From an uncultured Salinisphaerales bacterium (GTDB lineage: Bacteria; Pseudomonadota; Gammaproteobacteria; Nevskiales; CAJXLF01): 64,000 bases of DNA. The stretch's first letter is position 1; every line of letters starts with the position of its first letter. The stretch spans positions 62,001-126,000 of the forward strand of contig CAJXLF010000004.1 of NCBI GenBank assembly GCA_913055805.1. The letters are read 5' to 3'. Below the pieces are notes generated by a model that worked only from the letters and a program-made list of their open reading frames with translations, searched no databases and was not told the DNA's origin. A program made the position numbers and the translations under genes. Shown here piece by piece: positions 60,547 to 64,000 of this stretch.

Positions 60547-61803
60547 GTGGAAATCGTAGACGTAAGAGAAGTCGCCTACGCCCTGGACACCTTTTATTTC
60601 CTGGTGATGGGCGCTCTGGTGATGTGGATGGCCGCCGGCTTTACCATGCTGGAAGCTGGTCTGGTCCGTTCCAAGAATACTGCCGAAATTCTGACCAAGA
60701 ACGTCGGCCTGTATTCCATTGCCTGCATCATGTACATGGTGTGTGGCTACAACCTGATGTATCCGGGCGACGGCAACGGCTATCTGCCGGTGCTGGACTG
60801 GATGCTTTCCGCTGACGACAACACGACTGAAGCGGTCCTGGCCGGTGGTGAGGATGCCCCTTACTATTCCAGCCTGTCGGACTTCTTCTTCCAGGTGGTG
60901 TTCGTGGCAACCGCCATGTCCATCGTGTCGGGCGCCGTAGCGGAACGCATGAAGCTGTGGAGCTTCTTTGTATTCGCCGTGTTCATGACCGGCCTGATCT
61001 ACCCGATCCAGGGTTACTGGAAATGGGGCGGCGGCTTCCTGGATGAAGCCGGCTTCCTGGACTTTGCAGGTTCGGGCGTGGTGCACATGTGTGGCGCCGC
61101 TGCCGCGCTGGCCGGTGTACTGCTGCTGGGTCCGCGTACCGGCAAATATGGCAAGGACGGCAAGATTCACCCGATCCCGGGCGCCAACCTGCCGCTGGCC
61201 GCCATCGGCACCCTGATCCTGTGGCTGGGCTGGTTCGGCTTTAACGGCGGTTCGGAACTGAAGGTTTCGAACGTGGAAGAAGCCAACGCCGTGGCCCGCG
61301 TGATCGTGAACACCAATATGGCTGCCGCCGGTGGCCTGGTCGCTGCCCTGCTGGTGGCGCATGCCGTGTTCACCAAGGCTGACCTGACCATGGCCCTGAA
61401 CGGCGCCCTGGCCGGCCTGGTGGCAATCACCGCTGAACCGCTGACCCCGACCCCGCTTGAGGCGACCCTCATCGGCGGCGTGGGCGGCATGATCGTGGTG
61501 TTCTCCATCATCCTGCTGGACAAGCTCAAGATCGACGATCCCGTCGGCGCCATCTCGGTGCATGGCGTGGTCGGCGTCTGGGGTCTGCTGGCGGTCTGCC
61601 TGACCAATGGCGACGCCACGCTCAAGGCTCAGCTGATGGGCATTGCCGCGATCTTCGTCTGGACGTTCGTCATGGCCTTTGTGGTCTGGTTCGTGATCAA
61701 GATGATCATGGGCATCCGCGTCAGCGAAGAAGACGAATACAACGGAGTGGACATTTCCGAGTGCGGCCTGGAGGCCTACCCGGAATTCACCAAGTCTTCG
61801 TAA
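60547..61803 (+). CDS. amt: Ammonium transporter (Amt/AmtB)
   Basis: Amt family channel of 418 residues starting at GTG 60547 (GGGAGG upstream) and co-transcribed with glnK. The usual 11 TM segments are present. The twin His of the pore are in LDFAGSGVVHM and AISVHGVVGVWG, and the C-terminal tail IRVSEEDEYNGVDISECGLEAY is the GlnK-interacting type. The first periplasmic loop (about 75-110) is longer than in E. coli AmtB. There is no cleavable signal peptide, unlike the second Amt in this window. A strong terminator follows. Confidence 0.95.
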   Translation: MEIVDVREVAYALDTFYFLVMGALVMWMAAGFTMLEAGLVRSKNTAEILTKNVGLYSIACIMYMVCGYNLMYPGDGNGYLPVLDWMLSADDNTTEAVLAGGEDAPYYSSLSDFFFQVVFVATAMSIVSGAVAERMKLWSFFVFAVFMTGLIYPIQGYWKWGGGFLDEAGFLDFAGSGVVHMCGAAAALAGVLLLGPRTGKYGKDGKIHPIPGANLPLAAIGTLILWLGWFGFNGGSELKVSNVEEANAVARVIVNTNMAAAGGLVAALLVAHAVFTKADLTMALNGALAGLVAITAEPLTPTPLEATLIGGVGGMIVVFSIILLDKLKIDDPVGAISVHGVVGVWGLLAVCLTNGDATLKAQLMGIAAIFVWTFVMAFVVWFVIKMIMGIRVSEEDEYNGVDISECGLEAYPEFTKSS

Positions 61804-61823
61804 CAACAGTTCCAAGCCGACTT

Positions 61824-61851
61824 GCGGGGGCTTCGGCCCCCGCTTTTTTTT
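61824..61851 (+). terminator. Rho-independent terminator of glnK-amt
   Basis: GCGGGGGC pairs with GCCCCCGC around TTCG, an especially stable tetraloop, and is followed by eight T. It closes the glnK-amt operon. Confidence 0.95.
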
Positions 61852-61870
61852 GTTTCCACAACCCCCTTTA

Positions 61871-61894
61871 ATCCCCCTTGACTCAAGGGGGAAT
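61871..61894. repeat. ATCCCCCTTGA-type palindromic repeat
   Basis: CCCCCTTGA (61873-61881) and TCAAGGGGG (61883-61891) form a near-perfect palindrome. Similar elements are common intergenic repeats. It lies between the amt terminator and the PhyH-like gene. Confidence 0.6.
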
Positions 61895-61976
61895 GTCGTT
61901 TTATTCACCAACGCTGCCATCCCCGGCTCACCGTGACATCTTTCACGGGTCGAGTTTTCTGACATACTCGGAGGCG

Positions 61977-63029
61977 ATGAAAAAGCCTGCCGGTTCACCG
62001 AAACGCCCTCTGCGCCAGCTTCTGCTGTGGCCGTTGTATCTGCCGACGCTGCTGACCGGCGCCAAATCCTTCAAGAAGAATCCCGTTATCGGCAACCGCC
62101 TGCTCAATCGTCTGGGTCTGCATGTGCTTCGTCTGTTATTGGCGGCCGCCATCTTCAAACTGCGGCGCTGGCAACTGGCCTGGATGCTGGACAGCACAGA
62201 CAGGCAGCAACTGCAGCGGCAGGGTTTTCTGGTCAAGGAAAGCTTTCTGCCTGCGGATATGTTTCAGCGCCTGGAGGAAGAGGCGCGCAATCGTCAGCTC
62301 GAGGCTCGCATCTGTCTGCAGGGCGATGCCATCACCCACCGGGTCCTGCTGGATCATGTTACCCAAGCGCAACTGCCCGCCTGTCGTGAATTGTTGGCCT
62401 ACCGGCCGTGGCGCCGCATGCTTGGTTATGCTGCCGGCCGTTACCGGGTACCGGGCGTCTGGATTCACCGTATCTATAATGGTGTGAATCCGGGCAAGCT
62501 GGATCCGCAACTCACCCTGCACAGCGACAGCTTTCATCCCACCATCAAGGCCTGGTTATTCCTGGATGATGTGGATGAACGCAATGGTCCCTTCACTTAT
62601 GTACCGGGTTCGCACCGTCTCAGCCTGCGTCGCCTGGTCTGGGAATACCGCCGCAGCGTGGGCATGACTGGCGAGGGTGATCACTACTCGGCCAGCGGCT
62701 CACTGCGCCTTGGGCCCGGCGACAGTGAATACCTGAACCTGCCGCCGCCGGTGGCCTGCAAGGTAGCACGTAATACCCTGGTCATTGCCGATACCCACGG
62801 TTTTCATTGCCGCGGCGCCTCTCAACCCGGCAGCTCACGGCTGGCCATCTGGTGCATTTCCCGAACCAATCCCTTCAACCCGCTGCCGGGTCTGCCCTTC
62901 CGTTTTCTTGATCGCATCGATCTGGCCATCTTCCGTGGCCACCTGGCCTGGCAGGACTGGCGGGCGGCACGGCGCGGCGGCAAGCCCAGCTGGCGCAAGA
63001 CGCCCCCCGAATGGAGACCCGATAGCTAA
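61977..63029 (+). CDS. Phytanoyl-CoA dioxygenase (PhyH)-like 2-oxoglutarate/Fe(II) oxygenase
   Basis: Protein of 350 residues with a PhyH-like double-stranded beta-helix. ATG 61977 follows GGAGG at 2 bp, a close spacing; an upstream frame overlaps the repeat and is rejected. The iron ligands are H-x-D in LHSDSFHPT (about 180) and the distal His in THGFHCRGAS (about 282). The N-terminal part (about 15-65) is basic and hydrophobic (LLLWPLYLPTLLTGAK), possibly membrane-associated. It lies between two amt genes, an unusual place. Substrate is unknown. Confidence 0.83.
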   Translation: MKKPAGSPKRPLRQLLLWPLYLPTLLTGAKSFKKNPVIGNRLLNRLGLHVLRLLLAAAIFKLRRWQLAWMLDSTDRQQLQRQGFLVKESFLPADMFQRLEEEARNRQLEARICLQGDAITHRVLLDHVTQAQLPACRELLAYRPWRRMLGYAAGRYRVPGVWIHRIYNGVNPGKLDPQLTLHSDSFHPTIKAWLFLDDVDERNGPFTYVPGSHRLSLRRLVWEYRRSVGMTGEGDHYSASGSLRLGPGDSEYLNLPPPVACKVARNTLVIADTHGFHCRGASQPGSSRLAIWCISRTNPFNPLPGLPFRFLDRIDLAIFRGHLAWQDWRAARRGGKPSWRKTPPEWRPDS

Positions 63030-63127
63030 GGCTTTGTTTCTGCCGGGAATCGGGCTAGACTGCGTGGCAATGCCCTGGGGGTAATAAGGGGCTGGTGTGA
63101 GGAAAACATGGAATTTTGGGGGAGGAG

Positions 63128-64000
63128 ATGATGCCCAATTCCGTCACAAGTCGGCTTGGAAACCGAATTAAAATCCTGATGGCTCTGGCCGGGCTTTTCC
63201 CGGCCACTGCCTTTGCCCAGGATTCGCTGAACGGCGCTGACACTGCTTGGATTCTGACATCCACGGCTCTGGTGCTGTTCATGACCATTCCCGGTCTGTC
63301 GCTGTTCTATGCCGGCCTGGTGCGTGCCCGCAACGTACTGTCGGTGCTCATGCAATGCTTTGCCATCACCTGCATGATTACCATCCTGTGGCTGGCTTAC
63401 GGTTACAGCGTTGCCTTTGCTGAGGGCGGCCCCTATTACGGCGGGCTTTCCAAGGCCTTCTTCGCCGGCATTACCGAAGATTCCCTGTCCGGAGGTATTC
63501 CGGAAAGCGTCTTCGCCATGTTCCAGCTTACCTTTGCCATCATTACACCGGCGCTGATTGTGGGCGGCTTTGCCGAACGCATGCGCTTCTCGGCCATGCT
63601 GTGGTTCTCGGCCCTGTGGTTCACGGTGGTCTATGCACCGATCACTCACTGGGTCTGGGGCGGCGGCTGGCTTGGCGAAATGGGCCTGCTGGATTTTGCA
63701 GGTGGCACGGTCGTGCACATTACTGCAGGCACCGCCGCTATTGTTGCTGCCCTGGTATTGGGCCGACGCACCGGCTTCCCAGACAAACCCATGCCGCCGC
63801 ATAACCTGACCATGACCGTCACTGGCGCCGGCATGCTGTGGGTGGGCTGGTTCGGTTTCAATGCCGGCAGCGCCCTGGCCGCCAACGGCGATGCCGGTAT
63901 GGCCATGCTGGTCACGCATATTTCCGCCGCCGCCGGCTCACTGGCCTGGATGTTCATGGAATGGTTCCGCTTCGGCAAACCCTCGGTGCTGGGCATAGTT
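63128..64000 (+). CDS. Ammonium transporter, second copy, with signal peptide (3' truncated by window edge)
   Basis: Amt family protein open for 291 codons to the window edge. ATG 63128 and ATG 63131 are both possible starts; GGAGGAG lies before them. A signal peptide (IKILMALAGLFPATAFA) is followed by ADTAWILTSTALVLFMTIPGL and the Amt core. Conserved residues include FYAGLVRARN, AERMRF, the pore His in GGTVVHITAG and WVGWFGFNAGS. It differs clearly from the first Amt and belongs to the group with a cleaved leader, like E. coli AmtB. No sigma-54 motif was found upstream. The end is beyond the window. Confidence 0.93.
   Translation, partial: MMPNSVTSRLGNRIKILMALAGLFPATAFAQDSLNGADTAWILTSTALVLFMTIPGLSLFYAGLVRARNVLSVLMQCFAITCMITILWLAYGYSVAFAEGGPYYGGLSKAFFAGITEDSLSGGIPESVFAMFQLTFAIITPALIVGGFAERMRFSAMLWFSALWFTVVYAPITHWVWGGGWLGEMGLLDFAGGTVVHITAGTAAIVAALVLGRRTGFPDKPMPPHNLTMTVTGAGMLWVGWFGFNAGSALAANGDAGMAMLVTHISAAAGSLAWMFMEWFRFGKPSVLGIV

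Overview
The window reads as chromosomal DNA of a moderately GC-rich gammaproteobacterium with an outer membrane. Support comes from UbiK, a ComM/YifB-type AAA ATPase, a Rep-type helicase, glnK-amt behind a sigma-54 promoter, lipoproteins with lipoboxes, several beta-barrel proteins and tripartite RND pumps. Genus cannot be decided from the sequence alone. The content suggests a degrader of steroids or similar polycyclic hydrophobic compounds.

Region 1 (1-17.1 kb) is best read as part of an aerobic steroid catabolic locus. On the minus strand a meta-cleavage product hydrolase, a 2-hydroxydienoate hydratase, an acylating aldehyde dehydrogenase and a hydroxy-oxo-acid aldolase (cut by the left edge) form a ring-cleavage operon whose spacers are filled with palindromic repeats. 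A plus-strand run (3.8-11.4 kb) carries an SDR, a DUF3604 metallohydrolase lipoprotein, a parvulin-type isomerase, a HupE/UreJ protein, a LolA-like protein, an SDR without the usual catalytic Tyr, and an extended SDR. Then follow two divergent Rieske oxygenases (one KshA-like, one with a Neverland/DAF-36-like signature), a [2Fe-2S] ferredoxin, a delta5-3-ketosteroid isomerase with all catalytic residues, and a LuxR-type regulator resembling TeiR. The isomerase is the strongest single pointer to steroids.

Region 2 (17.2-29.8 kb) holds two RND efflux operons facing each other across a palindromic repeat: GbsR/MarR regulator-MFP-RND, with a pump that lacks part of the canonical proton relay, and TetR-TolC-MFP-RND. 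A DUF1329 gene lies upstream of the second. Region 3 (30-42 kb) carries a lipoprotein related to membrane dipeptidases, a DCC thiol oxidoreductase, and a tightly coupled four-gene operon (DUF1302 barrel, SDR, CocE/NonD lipoprotein hydrolase, MMPL/RND transporter), with a divergent AraC regulator overlapping an AhpD-like gene. Region 4 (42-51.7 kb) has a third RND system with an AcrR-like repressor and a clear operator inside its promoter, then ChrA, an HD-GYP protein overlapping a globin, and two small lipoproteins.

Region 5 (51.7-64 kb) is mostly core genome: tRNA-Arg(CCG) flanked by partial copies of its own ends, SprT, a membrane-anchored cytochrome c, two small barrels, ubiK, comM, a TorF-like porin, rep, glnK-amt, a PhyH-like dioxygenase and a second ammonium transporter running off the right edge. 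No CRISPR array, phage module, rRNA or transposase gene was seen.

The best candidates for an undescribed system are the DUF1302-SDR-CocE-MMPL operon, which looks like a one-operon uptake and processing route for a hydrophobic ester, and the DUF3604-parvulin-HupE trio, which could be a periplasmic metallohydrolase with its own folding factor and metal importer. Both functions are inferences.
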